Of a stretch of DNA of 64,000 nt, positions 38,324 to 51,600 are shown in pieces (position 1 is the first letter of the stretch; each line of letters begins with the position of its first letter). Origin of the DNA: Anaeromyces robustus (lineage: Eukaryota; Neocallimastigomycota; Neocallimastigomycetes; Neocallimastigales; Neocallimastigaceae). Location: contig MCFG01000042.1 in NCBI GenBank assembly GCA_002104895.1, forward strand, positions 37,501-101,500. The letters are read 5' to 3'. The notes below the pieces were generated by a model. That model saw only the letters and a program-made list of their open reading frames with translations. It was not told the DNA's origin and made no database searches. Position numbers and translations under genes: made by a program.

Positions 38324-40106
38324 TAATTTTTAAATGTTATAATTAATTAATTAATTAATTAATTATAATTATATTATAAAAACATAGGTCAAATTAATGA
38401 AGAAGAATCAATATATGAAATGTATAATAATTCATTGAGTAGTTATGAAAATTTATTTAATACAATTCGTAAGGTGACTGGAATTGAGGATGTTAATGAA
38501 TTTGTTCGAACATTTAACGATATTGAAGATAAAAACTTTTCATTATTTAATTATGTTAGTGAAATTAGTAATGAAATTGAGTATAGTGAAAATGAAATTC
38601 AAGCTTTAAAAGAAAAAATTGAATTTCTTAAAAAAGAAGAAGAAGAAAATCAAGAAAAGAAACAAAAAATTATTAAAGAGATGGAGGTAAAATAATATAT
38701 CATATATATACAATTAATAAATGAAATAATTATATCATAATTTATTTTTTAAATAAAATAATATAATAATTTAATAAAAAAATAAATTAATAAATAATAA
38801 TAATGATAATATTAAAAAAAAAATAAAAATGAAAATTATAAAAATTAACTTTAACATTATTCAATTATAATAAATTTTTTTTTACTTTATGGATTAAAAT
38901 GAAAATTAGGAATGTTTGGAATCAAATAAAGAAAAGAATGAAAACTTTATAAATGACACAAGAGCTAAACAAAATATTATTGATATTATATGTCAAAATG
39001 TTACAGGTATAATAAAACGATTAATTGATTATAAACCACCACCAGGTGCAGAATTTTATTTAACACCTACTACGTTTGTTACAAATGCACAAGCTATAAT
39101 AGAAAAACAAAATAAAACAAAAGAAGATAATATAGTTAAAGAAAATATTGAAACAGAAAATAAAGAAGATGCTGAAAAAGAATATTCAAATAATGAAGAA
39201 TCATTAAAAAATAATACCATTCAAGAACAAGAAGAATATTCATTAAAGAACAAAGAAACGGAAAACTCTGAAAATAAAAATGAATTAGAAAAAAAGAATG
39301 ATGAACAAAATAATGAACAAAATGATAAGATAGATAACGAAAAGAATAAAAATGAAGAAAATCAAGGAGAAAAATCATCCGAAATAAAAGATACCACTAC
39401 AGATGAAAATAATAATAATACCGATAAAAAAGAGGAATCATCTGATATAAATAATAATAAAATAAATAATTCAACAAATCTTTCAGAAGAAGAAATTAAA
39501 AAGAATAAAAAACTTACAGAAGATGTAATCAATTTAATTTTGAATAAACCAGAAACTAATAGAACTATAGATACAGAAATTGGAAAGAATGCTACAATTA
39601 TTAATCTTTTAAATGATGAAAATGTTAATTCACTTAATTTAATAGAAGTTTTAAGATATATCGAAGAAAAGATTAACGAATTATTAGTATTTAACTACAT
39701 GACACATTTACCAAAACGTAAAGAACAAAATGAAAATGAAATTAAACCAACAGAAAAGATATTTATTAGTAGCGAAGGTATAGATTCTGTACAAAATATT
39801 ACTCTTCTTGGACCTGGACCTGAAGCTCCTGTTTCTAATTTGAATATTAATATTCCTGAAAGGTAACTTGAATCGTATAATAATATTATATATATATATA
39901 TATATATTTTTATAATAATTATAATATTCATTGTTACTTCGAAACAAAAAATACTAATAATAATATAATATATTCAATAATAAAATAAAAATTATTATAA
40001 TAAAAGTGAGGATTTACCAGAATATTTGAATAGTGGTGAAGAGGAAAAGAGATTATTTACTCGTGAAGAATTAACGAAAAGAACTATCATGAATGTACGT
40101 CAATAA
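36630..40106 (+). CDS. Outer dynein arm docking-complex coiled-coil protein (ODA1/CCDC63/CCDC114-like), 9 exons
   Basis: Relatives anchor outer dynein arms to axonemal doublet microtubules, so this gene implies flagellated zoospores. Exons: 36630-36696, 36803-36905, 37101-37234, 37434-37615, 37723-37904, 38022-38203, 38388-38686, 38910-39862 and 40007-40106; ~733 residues. The diagnostic segments are AELVRLQRQYRLMEGDRK in exon 2 and TGIEDVNEFVRTFNDIEDKN with FSLFNYVSEI in exon 7. Most of residues 23-385 are charged coiled coil. Residues ~450-585 form a Lys/Glu/Asn-rich acidic low-complexity insert I do not associate with animal or algal homologues. A conserved-looking patch (YKPPPGAEFYL) precedes it. 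The C-terminus is uncertain. Translation may stop at 40104-40106. Alternatively a GTACGT donor at 40095 could join to 40216-40254 or to 40892-41038, both in frame. Confidence 0.88.
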
Positions 40107-40574
40107 AATAAAATAAATTTTATTATAAATATTATAAATATATCGTTTGTTTAATAAACTAATTTATTATTTTATTTTATTTTATTTTATTATATTTTAT
40201 TTTATAAAATAATAGTATAATAATAAAGTTAAAGAAGATAATAAAAAAGAATAGAATTTATGGAAAACAATTATGTTTGCTAAATATATTACCATATAGT
40301 TGATTAAAAAGATATACCATTGTTATTATTAATTAAAAATATATTTATCTTTTTCTTTTTTTAATTAAATATATATATATAATAAATTTTTTTGAAAATA
40401 ATATTTAAAAGTTACTTTAAATATTTAATAAAAAATAATTATTAAATAATATTTATATTTATACAGTAGAATGTTATTACTTTATTAATATTATATATTG
40501 AATGTTTCTAATAAAATGTACTGTAAAGTGAAATAATACAATTGATTTAATTTTAATTTATTAATTAATTAATC

Positions 40575-40780
40575 AAAAAATAGAAAATTTTATAATTGTA
40601 AAAAATCTATAAATATTAATTATTTAAATATTAGAATATATTTCATCATAATACATTTAACATATATTTCACATATTCTAATACTTAATAATTTAAAAAT
40701 AAAAAATTTTATAATTGTAAAAATTCTATAAATATTAATAATTTCTGTGTTAGAATATATTTCATCAAAGTACATTAACA
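40575..40780 (+). repeat. ~88-bp direct repeat, two copies
   Basis: Copies at about 40575-40663 and 40695-40780 share AAATTTTATAATTGTAAAAA and TTAGAATATATTTCATCA with ~85-90% identity by eye. A TACAGTA/TACTGTA inverted pair (about 40464 and 40519) lies just upstream. May be fragments of a small element. Confidence 0.65.
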
Positions 40781-40891
40781 TTAAACAAATTATTAATTTA
40801 GTATAAGTATTTAAAATAATAATCGGGTTAGATTTAAAATATATCTGAAATTTATATATATAATATATAATATATAATATTTTATTTGTAG

Positions 40892-41038
40892 AATTTTTTA
40901 ATTATTAATGAAGAAAAAATAGATTTAATAAATATATCTGGCTATGAGTGTAAAAGTTTTTATGAGAGTGTAGATTTTAATGATAAAAGAGATTTTGATG
41001 AATATAAAACTTCAGATGATAAAGATGTTAAATCCTGA
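40892..41038 (+). other. Orphan exon-like frame (48 codons)
   Basis: TTTATTTGTAG acceptor-like sequence is followed in phase 0 by an open frame rich in Asp, Glu and Lys (NEEKIDLINISGYECKSF..., ending DDKDVKS then TGA). Base composition is typical of coding DNA here. The preceding gene can supply a phase-0 GTACGT donor at 40095, which would make this its last exon across a ~797-nt intron. Equally it may be a relic. No homology recognised. Confidence 0.35.
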
Positions 41039-41095
41039 GTGTTTTTAAACCTGTATTTGATAGAAGGAATATGATAAATAATTTAATAAACAAAT

Positions 41096-41158
<63 letters not shown>

Positions 41159-41250
41159 TTAATTTATTTATTTATTTATTTATTTATTAATTTATTTATT
41201 TAATAATTTATTTATTTAATAATTTATTTATTTAATAATTTATTTATTTA
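41096..41250. repeat. (TTTA)n array with TTAATAATT variants
   Basis: Pure TTTA for ~65 bp, then a higher-order unit (TTTATTTATTTAATAATTTA) repeated about four times. Confidence 0.9.
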
Positions 41251-41803
41251 TAATAAAAATTTTATGATAAACAATTTATTATAAAATATAGCATATATTA
41301 GAATATATTTATAATATATTTATAATTGTATTTAAAAAGATAAAATTAAATAAACTATATAAATAATATATATGACAATATATAATTAATAAAAAAACTA
41401 ATTATCTTTTGATTAAACAAATAATAAATAATGAATAATAATATAAACATATAACTATATCAAAAATTGTTATCATTTTTATTTATTTTTTTATATATAT
41501 TTAAATATATAATAAATAAATGATAATTCCATATCAAATAATGTAAAATATTGCATATTAATATATTATATGTAAAATAAAAAAAGTAAAGAATATATAA
41601 TATTTGAAAAAAGTAAAATGATAAACAAATATAATTATTATAAATAAATAATTATGATGATAATATTTGAAATAAAAATATAATTATTTATATATTAATG
41701 AAATAAATCAATGAATAAATATTAATAATTTAAATAAAAAATTTATAAAGAGTAAGGTTATATTAAAAAAAATATAGAATGACTATGAATCATGGCACTT
41801 TTC

Positions 41804-41819
41804 TTAATAAATAAATAGA

Positions 41820-41854
<35 letters not shown>

Positions 41855-41878
41855 ATCAATAAATAAATAAATAAATAA

Positions 41879-41909
<31 letters not shown>

Positions 41910-41961
41910 ATCAATAAATAAATAAATAAATAATAAATAAATAAATAAATAAATAAATAGA

Positions 41962-41996
<35 letters not shown>

Positions 41997-42022
41997 ATCA
42001 ATAAATAAATCAATAAATATAT
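41804..42022. repeat. (AAAT)n array
   Basis: About 220 bp of AAAT with TCAATAAAT and ATAATAAAT interruptions recurring at ~60-70-bp spacing, suggesting duplicated blocks. The frame through it encodes only YLFI repeats. Confidence 0.95.
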
Positions 42023-42598
42023 AAATAATATGTAATTAATAAATTAATTATTATTTATTTATTTATTACTATTATTTAATATATTAAACATTTAATTTTT
42101 TTTAAATAAAAAAATTGTATAATAAATTATATAGAATATACGAAAAAACTATTTTTAAAACTTTAAATGTCAAAAGACAAATAAAAATAATATTTGTGTA
42201 ATTATTAATTAATTAATTAATATAATAAATTAGAAAAAATATAAAATACAAAAGTTTATTTTTTTTTATATTCAATTACTAGTATAAATACAATAAAAAA
42301 AAACATTTATTTTCTTTTAGTTTTATTTTTTTTATTCGTTCTAAAAATAGAAAAATAAATAGTAAATAAAAAATAAATAATAAGCAAAAAAAAAAAGAAA
42401 ACAATTTATATACAATAATTAATTTCATTGATATCAAAATAAATATTGATACATTAATAATAGTTTTTTATTTATTTATAATTTTTTAAAGAAGTTACAA
42501 ATTATTTTTAAAAGTAAAAAAAAAAAAAAAAAAAAGAAAGAAATTTACTTATAAAAAATTAATATAATTAATAACTTATAAACAAAGCAAGCAAGGAA

Positions 42599-42632
42599 AC
42601 AAACAAACAAACAAACAAACAAACAAACAAAT
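42599..42632 (+). repeat. (ACAA)n run in the DUF4286-like gene leader
   Basis: About eight ACAA units followed by AAAT units, 85-118 bp upstream of the ATG. This is the only long stretch here rich in C on the coding strand. It probably lies in the 5' leader. Confidence 0.8.
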
Positions 42633-42716
42633 AAATAAATAAAAAATAAATAAATATTATATTATAAATTATAAAATTATATAATAAATTATAAAATTAT
42701 ATTATAAATTATAAAA

Positions 42717-43362
42717 ATGATAAAAATTCAACATGAAAATGTAATTACAGACTCTACCAGTCAAACTAAACCCGACGATTACTTAAAACAATCTTCTGAT
42801 TTATATGCCTCTAATCCACCTACTATAATTCCATTAGTTGGTATTTCTCCAGAATCTGAAATTATATATGAAGTAAATCTTTCAGTCCCAAAAGAAAAAG
42901 CAACTGAATATGTTAATTGGCTAATGCAATTTACAAAAAATCAATGTCAGACTACACCAGGTAAAACAAAAATTTAAATTAAATATATAATATTTTTTAT
43001 AAAGTCTTAAATAATATAATATATTATATTTTATATAATATTTTATATGATATATTTACTTATTATTATTAATAAATATATTTATAATTAATGATTAACA
43101 TATTATTTTTTGTTATTAATAAAGGTTTTACACTTTGTAATGTTTTTAGTCAACCAAAACCAGGTATATATTCTTATACTTTAAATATAAAATTATAACA
43201 ATATTATAATTATTAATATATATTATTTTTATAATTTTTACTTTATTCATTTTTATTTATATTAATAAACCTAACTATATTTCTTTTTTAAACTTGTATA
43301 TATATTAATCATACCATTTTTTTTACTATATTATTTTTATTATTTATTTACTACCAAAATTA

Positions 43363-43399
<37 letters not shown>

Positions 43400-43739
43400 T
43401 TATTTTATCTTTAATTATATAAAGCTGGTCTTCATTGGTTAAGCGAAGAGGGTAATTCAAAGGTATTATAAGCATTCTAAACAAATAAATAAATTTTAAT
43501 ATGTAATTTTTTTTTTTTGAAATTAATATGTTTTGTCTATTAAATATACATAAATATGTTTTATTTTTATATTATTATAGTGTTATTTTACTATTCAATA
43601 TCATATTCGTTCTCATGAATATCTTAAAGATTATTTAAAATATGAACAAGCCAAAGTTTCAGTAATAGAAATTGATCGTTTTCAATATAATATTATATCA
43701 AGAAGAGTTCTTAGAAATCTTTTTAGCACTTCATCATAA
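42717..43739 (+). CDS. DUF4286-like small protein, 4 exons
   Basis: Exons: 42717-42960, 43125-43163, 43425-43462 and 43581-43739; 159 residues, introns 118-261 nt with GTAAAA, GTATAT and GTATTA donors. After a ~45-residue polar leader, the sequence IIYEVNLSVPKEKATEYVNWL, cut by a loop, is followed by the strands FTLCNVFS and CYFTIQYHIRS. It ends with a helix-rich EYLKDYLKYE...RFQYNIISRRVL. This order of strands and helices fits the DUF4286 family, a small alpha/beta ferredoxin-like fold of unknown function known from bacteria and eukaryotes. No signal peptide or membrane segment. Exons 2 and 3 are only 39 and 38 nt. Family call is from memory and moderately secure; function unknown. Confidence 0.72.
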
Positions 43740-45606
43740 AATTTATTCTTCCTTTTTTTTTTTTAATTATTAAATTATACCAATCAAGTGTATATTCTTT
43801 TTTATTGAATTGTATTTTCTTTATATAAAAAAAGAATTAAAATAACATTATTACATATATATATATATATATAATGTTAATTTTTTTTTTATTTCTAAAT
43901 TATATAATGTAAATAAGAATAATTATAAAAAATTATAAATAATTATGATATCTTTGTAATAATAAATTTCTTTGCTATTTCTTTTTAATAAATGAAAATT
44001 TATATAAATATTAAATAACTATATTTGAAAGAAATAATAAAAAAAATAAATATTTTAAATATTAAAAGAAAAACAATTATTTGTTAATTTTTTTTTTTTT
44101 TTTTTTTATTTTTATTCATTTTAATTTTTTAAAATTTTATTTAACAATTTGTTATTTTTATGTTTTTGTGCTACATTTTTATGAAATATATTTTTCATTT
44201 TATTTTTTTTTTATTTATTTCTTTTTTTTTATATTTTTATTTTAATTAATAATAATTCTTACTAAATAATTAATAATGTTTATATATCAAAAGAATAAGA
44301 AATTAATATATTATAAAAATTTAACATTTATATATATTTTTATTATAATAATCATAATATATATAATTTTAAAAACTTTAAAATTATATATTTCTTTATA
44401 AATCAAGATTTAACTTTTTAGTATTTATTTTATTTTATCTTATTTTTTTTTAAAAAAAAAATAATTAAAATATATAAATAAATAATTTAACATTACAAAT
44501 ATTAATAAATATTACAAATATTAATATACTATGATAAATAAGGTAATTATTTGTATATTAAATATTTATATAACTATTTTTCTTTTTAAAGATATGTTCA
44601 AAATGTATATTTTATTGTTCAATATTCTCTTTTATTAATATAAATAATAATCTGAACCATAAATACTATTTAATAAATGTAACCATAAATACTATTTGAT
44701 ATATGTATTTATTAAATAAAATATGTTAAATAAATAGGTATAACTAATATCATCATTTATCATTACATATTAAAAAGTATTTAAATAATTAATAAAACAT
44801 AACCTTTTATTATTTAAATATTCCATAAAAATTTTTTTAATTAAAGTTGATTTGATGTATAATACATTTTTTAAAAAAAAAAAAAATATAATATAAAAAA
44901 TTAAATTACATTTCAGATACATTATTAAAATTTATATACGTTAATTATTTATATATATTTATTTATAAAAAAAAAAAAAAGTATATTAAATAAAATTTAA
45001 TTTTTATATATATTCTTTATTTAATTTATTTTAAATAACTTTTTTTTTTTTAATATTAATTATAATATACTTATTTGTTATTTTTATCATTTATATTTAT
45101 TTTATTTTTTTTTATTTTTTTATATCTATTCCTTTTTCTTTTTATTATTATTATTATTAAAAATATTAAATAAATATTTTCTAAATAATAAATATTTCAA
45201 ATATTTAAATTTTTATAGAGGTAATTCATTTTGAAATAATTATATAGAGAAAGCAATATTATTTAAAATATAATATTACTTTATTTTTTATAAAATTGGT
45301 TTATATAACTAAGATTTATTACTTATGTTATTGCTGAATTTATTTATTTACATTAATTTAGCATATATTTTGCATATTTTACACAGAATAAATATTTATA
45401 TTAACTAAATTAATTTATATTTATATATTCATATTTTTTTTATTCATTTATATAATTATTAAAGAATTTTATTATTTAGAGAATTAATAATAATAATAAA
45501 AAAGATTTTTTTATAATTCAATCAATTAAAAATAATCAATATATATAAATTGTTCATTTTAATAATAAGGTCCCTATTTCAATATTTTAAAAAATAAAAA
45601 AGCAAT
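43740..45606. other. Intergenic region between DUF4286-like and myosin genes
   Basis: 3' flank of the DUF4286-like gene followed by 5' flank of myosin-I. A/T-rich with (AT)n at 43856-43875, T runs and no coding sequence or long repeat that I can support. The 5' leader of myosin (about 45550-45606) is A-rich and ends AAAAAGCAAT before the ATG. Confidence 0.6.
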
Positions 45607-48600
45607 ATGGCTTTTCACTGGACTTCAAAAACCAGTAGTAATTCTTCAGCGGTAAATAATAAATCCTACTTAATATAAATACTTAATTATCAATAGAAAT
45701 AATAAAATCATTTTCAATAAATATATAAATAATTAATTTTGCGTAATAGAATTTATCTCATATATTTTAACAAAATATTTAAAAGGAATAATAATAATAA
45801 CGATAAAAAGATATATATAAATACTAAATATTAAAACATTTTATAAATGATTATATATATTAATAAAAACTGAAAATATTAATAAATTAAAATAAAATGT
45901 TTTATATTAATTATATATATTTATATGATATCTTACATGATTAAAAATATGAATATTAATCAAATATTAATATGTAAATATATATATATATATATATATA
46001 TTTTAAATTTAAATATAAATATTTTTTTATTGTCATTTATTATTTTTATAAATTAAAAAGGGTGTTGAAGATATGGTGTTACTTTCTAAAGTAACAGAAG
46101 AACAAATTGTTGAAAACCTTCGTAAAAGGTATTCATATAGTTATTTTAATTAATAAAATATATAATATATAATATATATTATATATATATGTATATTTAA
46201 TATCTATATATTGTATATGTTATTTTATTAACAAATTTGTTTTAAATATAAATAAAAAAAAAAAGATATCAAAATGATTTAATTTATACATATATTGGTC
46301 CAACATTGGTTGCTGTAAACCCATATAAACAACTTCCATATTTCACTCAAAAAGAAATTGGTATATATATAACTTTTTATTATAAAATATTTAATATTAT
46401 TGTTTTGTCAACACGTATTTCTTATAATAATAACGTTAATTTTAATCTATATTATATATAATTTATTAATATTTATTATTATATGCAATGAATATTAAAA
46501 ATAGATATGTATAGAGGAGCTGTAAGGATTTTTTTAGTTTTTATTTATTCTTAACATAATAAATTAAAAAATATAATATTATAATATAACGTCAATTATA
46601 CAATGATATATATAAATAAATAATAATAATTATTAATTAATTAGGCTTCACACGAAAATCCTCCACATATTTATGCAACAGCAGATACAATGTAAATAAC
46701 TATTATATATTATATAAATTATTTCTTAAAAATAATATTATGAAATAATTAATATATATATGTTAATTATATGACTTATATATAATTTATTTAATTAATG
46801 GAAATCATTTTATAGGTTCCAAAATATGATGACTGATGAAGAAAATCAATGTGTTATTATTAGTGGTGAAAGTGGTGCAGGTAAAGATAAAATTAACATA
46901 ATATTTTTTAAAATATAATATATAATATATAATAATTATGCTTTTATATATATATATTTATTTTATTTATTTTTTATCAATTAAATAAATAATTATAAAA
47001 TTAGGAAAAACGGAATCTGCTAAATTAATTATGTAAGTAATAATAAAATTTAAGTTTTAAATATGAATTTATAATATGTATAATAAATACTAATTTTTTT
47101 CTTTAATATATATTATAAATAAATAATTTTATTTATATATGTTTTTATTAAATATATTATATAAAAATTAAGGGTAAATTTATAATATTTTTATATCAAG
47201 AACTTTTAATTATATTAAATAAAATATTATCATATAATAGCATTTGCAAGATAATTGTATTTATAATTTATAAATTATTTATATTTATTATTACAAAATT
47301 ATTATTGATTCCTAGAATTATATTGCTGCAGTTTCAGATCGAGGTGGTTCTGGAAATAATATTGTAGAACAAGTAAAAAACATTATTTTAGGTGTAAGTT
47401 ATTAAAACTCATTACATTAAATATGAATAGAATTCAGTTATTGTATATAAAGTAATTAATGGAGTATATCTTTATATATTTTGAATCTATTGATAATATT
47501 TATAATATATGTAAAAGTCTAATCCATTATTAGAATCTTTTGGTAATGCTAAAACTTTAAGAAATAATAATTCATCACGTTTTGGTAAATATTTTGAAAT
47601 TCGTTTCTTGAGAGGTGGTCAACCAGTTGGTGGTAATATTTCAAATTTCTTACTTGAAAAGGTAAAATAAATAAATAAATAAATAAATAAAATAAAATAA
47701 AATAAAATAAAATAAAATAAAATAAAATAAAATAAAATAAAATAAAATAAAATAAAATAAAATAAAATAAAATAAAATAAAATAAAATAAAATAAAATAA
47801 AATAAAATAAAATAAAATAAAATAAAATAAAATAAAATAAAATAAAATAAAATAAAATAAAATAAAATAAAATAAAATAAAATAAAATAAAATAAAATAA
47901 AATAAAATAAAATAAAATAAAATAAAATAAAATAAAATAAAATAAAATAAAATAAAATAAAATAAAATAAAATAAAATAAAATAAAATAAAATAAAATAA
48001 AATAAAATAAAATAAAATAAAATAAAATAAAATAAAATAAAATAAAATAAAATAAAATAAAATAAAATAAAATAAAATAAAATAAAATAAAATAAAATAA
48101 AATAAAATAAAATAAAATAAAATAAAATAAAATAAAATAAAATAAAATAAAATAAAATAAAATAAAATAAAATAAAATAAAATAAAATAAAATAAAATAA
48201 AATAAAATAAAATAAAATAAAATAAAATAAAATAAAATAAAATAAAATAAAATAAAATAAAATAAAATAAAATAAAATAAAATAAAATAAAATAAATGTT
48301 TTAAAATTATATAAAAATTATATATATAATATTTTTATAATAAATAAGTAATATATATTATAACTGATATATCTTATTCTTTTATTTTTTTACTATTATA
48401 TTTAAAAATTATAAATAATAAATAACATATATAATTATATATTTTAAATCAAACAAATATTTTTATATTATATATACATATATTATATCATATACACCAT
48501 TAAATAAAATACATATATAATAAATTACTTTTATTTTATTTTGTTTTATTTTTTTTTTTCTTTTATAATTTTTAGTCTCGTGTTGTTTCTCCAGGAAAAA

Positions 48601-51600
48601 ATGAAAGAAATTTCCACATTTTCTATCAACTTACTAAAAATGCTACTGAAAAAGATAAAACTGAATTAGGTTTAAGTGCTCCAAGTAATTTCAACTACTT
48701 AAATTGTAGTGGTACTTATGATGCTGATGGTATTGATGATGCAAAGGAATATCAAGATATGAAAAATTCATTAAATATTTGTGGTATTAGTCAAGAAGAT
48801 CAAGATTCTTTATTCCAAATTGTTGCTGGTATTTTACATTTAGGTAATATTGAATTTTCTGAAGAAAATAATGAAGCTGTTGTTGTAGATCCAAGAACTT
48901 TAGAATTTCCAGCTTATCTTTTAGGTGTTTCAGCAGATGCTCTTCATGATAAATTAATTTCAAGATTAATGCAAACTGGTTTCATGAAGAAACGTCAATC
49001 TGATATTAGAATGACTTTAAATCGTGAACAAGCTTGTGGTACTCGTGATGCTTTAGCTAAGGCAATTTATAGTCGTATGTTTGATTGGTTGGTCCAAGAA
49101 ATTAATATTGCTATGAAAAAGCTCCAAGGTAGTAATCAAGATCAAATTCTTAATCTTGGTGTATTAGATATTTACGGTTTTGAAATTTTCGAAAAGAATG
49201 GTTTTGAACAATTTTGTATTAATTATGTTAATGAACGTCTTCAACAAATTTTCATTGAATTAACATTAAAATCTGAACAAGAAGAATATGTACGTGAAAA
49301 TATTCAATGGGTTCCAATTGAATTCTTTAACAATAAGGTTGTTGTTGATTTAATTGAATCAAAGAGACCACCAGGTATGATGTGTATTTTAGATGATGTT
49401 TGTGCTACTATGCATGCTGTTTCTAAAGGTTCAGATGAAGATTTTGTACGTAAGATGGATATTAATTGTGGTGAAAATAAGCATTATCAAGGTATGCAAA
49501 ATAAGTTCCTTGTTCGTCACTATGCTGGTCCTGTAACTTATGATTGTGAAGGTTTCTGTGAAGCTAACAAGGATACTCTTTTCAAGGATTTAATTATTTT
49601 AATGCAATCTACTACTAAACCATTTATTCGTAATCTTTTCCCAGAAAATGTTGATACTGATGATTTAAAGAGACCTACTACTTTCTCATTTAAGATTAAA
49701 ACTCAATGTCATGAATTAGTTGATACTTTAATGAAATGTACTCCATCCTATGTCAGATGTATTAAACCAAATGAAAATAAGGTACCAAAGGATTGGGATA
49801 GTAAACGTGTTGAACATCAAACTCACTATTTGAATTTAAAGGAAAACATTAAGGTTAGAAGAGCAGGTTTCTGTTATCGTCAAACATTTGAAAAGATGTT
49901 AAAGAGATATGCTATTCTTACACCAGAAACTTATCCATCTTGGAATGGTAATCCAAAAGATGGTGTTAAACATATTTTAGAAACCGTAGATATGGATAAA
50001 GATCAATGGCAATTTGGTTTAACTAAAGTTTTCATTAAAACACCAGAATCCTTATTTATTTTAGAAGAATTACGTGATAGAAAGTATCACGGTTACGCTA
50101 AGACAATTCAAACTTGTTATAGAAGATGGAAGTCTAGAAAGTACTTCCTTGATTTGAAAAAACAAGCTGGTGATATCTTCTATAATAAAAAACAAAGAAG
50201 AAGATTCTCTATTAATCGTGATTTCAATGGAGATTACATTAATTATTTGAGTAATCCAATTTTAAAACAATTAGTAGGTAAGAATGAAAAAGTTTATTTT
50301 GCATCTGAAATGAGTAAATATGATCGTAAATTTAAGAATGTTTCACCATTTGAATTTATTATTGGTGAACAAACAATTTACTTTATTGGTAGAGAAAAAG
50401 CTAAAAAGGGACCAAATAAGGGTAAATTCGTAAAAATTATTAAACGTGCTGTTCCTATTGATCAAATTACAGGTGTTTCAACTAGTGCTCTTGCTGATGA
50501 TATAGTTGTTTTCCATTTACCAGATTACGATTATGTTTGTGAAAATGTTTTCAAAACTGAATTAATTAGTGTTCTTAATAATCAATATAAAAAAATGACC
50601 CATAAAGACTTAAATATTATTATTTCTAATGATATTAATTACACTGTAAAGAAAACTAAATGGTCAAGTGGTGGTATTTATACTTTAACTTTCATTGAAG
50701 ATCCAACCATTGAAACTAATATTCAAGGTACCAATGGTGTACCTAAAGCAGGTAAAGCTATGATTAAACCAAGAGCTAAAGGTGCTGAAATTCGTATGGC
50801 ACCAGGTCTTCCTGCTGATACTAAACCAGTCCATAAGGAACCACCACCATCCTCTAATAATTATCGTGCTGCAGCTCCAGCTCAAACTCAAAAGAAATAT
50901 ACTTTAGATATTAAACCTTCTGCTCCAGCTTCCATTCCATCTCATGCTCCAATGGTATCAACTTATACTCCACCTTCTGCAAATCATCCTGCACCACCTG
51001 TTTCTAATGTTCCACAACAACATCCTGCCTCACAAACTGCTTCTAATCCAATTGCTACTGCTTTCTTAGCTAAAGCTCAAGCTCAAAATATGAATAATAA
51101 TAATAATAATTCTTCATCTGTAGGAGGAGGAAATCAATTTAAGGCAGCCGCAGCTAAAACAACACCTCCAACAAATCCAGCGATTAATCAAATTAAAAAA
51201 CGTCCACCACCAACTCCACCACCAAAGAAGAAGTTACCTACAGTTAAAGCTATTTATGCTTATCAAGTAAAAATTAAAATATTTAATAAAAAAAAATATA
51301 ATAAAAAAAATTAAAAAATTAAAAAATTAAAAAACAAATAAAACTATAAATTTATTTATTTATAAAATTATATAATATTATATTATATTTTATTATATTA
51401 TATTATTATATTTTTTAATTTATAATATATATATATTAAAATTTATTTATTTATTTATTTTCAATATAATATAATATAGGCTAGTGAAGCAGATGAACTT
51501 ACCTTTAGCGCTGGTGATATTATTTATGTTATTTCTAAGGATGATTCTGGATGGTGGACTGGTGTTAAACAAGGAGAACAAAAGAAGGGTTTGGTAAGTT

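Larger units (their letters stand above)
40107..42716. other. Intergenic region between ODA-docking and DUF4286-like genes
   Basis: It contains a short exon-like frame (40892-41038), an ~88-bp direct repeat (40575-40780), (TTTA)n and (AAAT)n arrays (41096-41250; 41804-42022) and an (ACAA)n run (42599-42632) in the leader of the next gene. Otherwise A/T filler. Confidence 0.6.

Noticed and set aside
48759-51314. Myosin-I ending at 51314 without SH3
   Set aside because: The tail beyond 51266 ([13 protein letters not shown]) is intron read-through. A GTAAAA donor at 51267 and the acceptor at 51478-51479 join in phase to a textbook SH3 domain.
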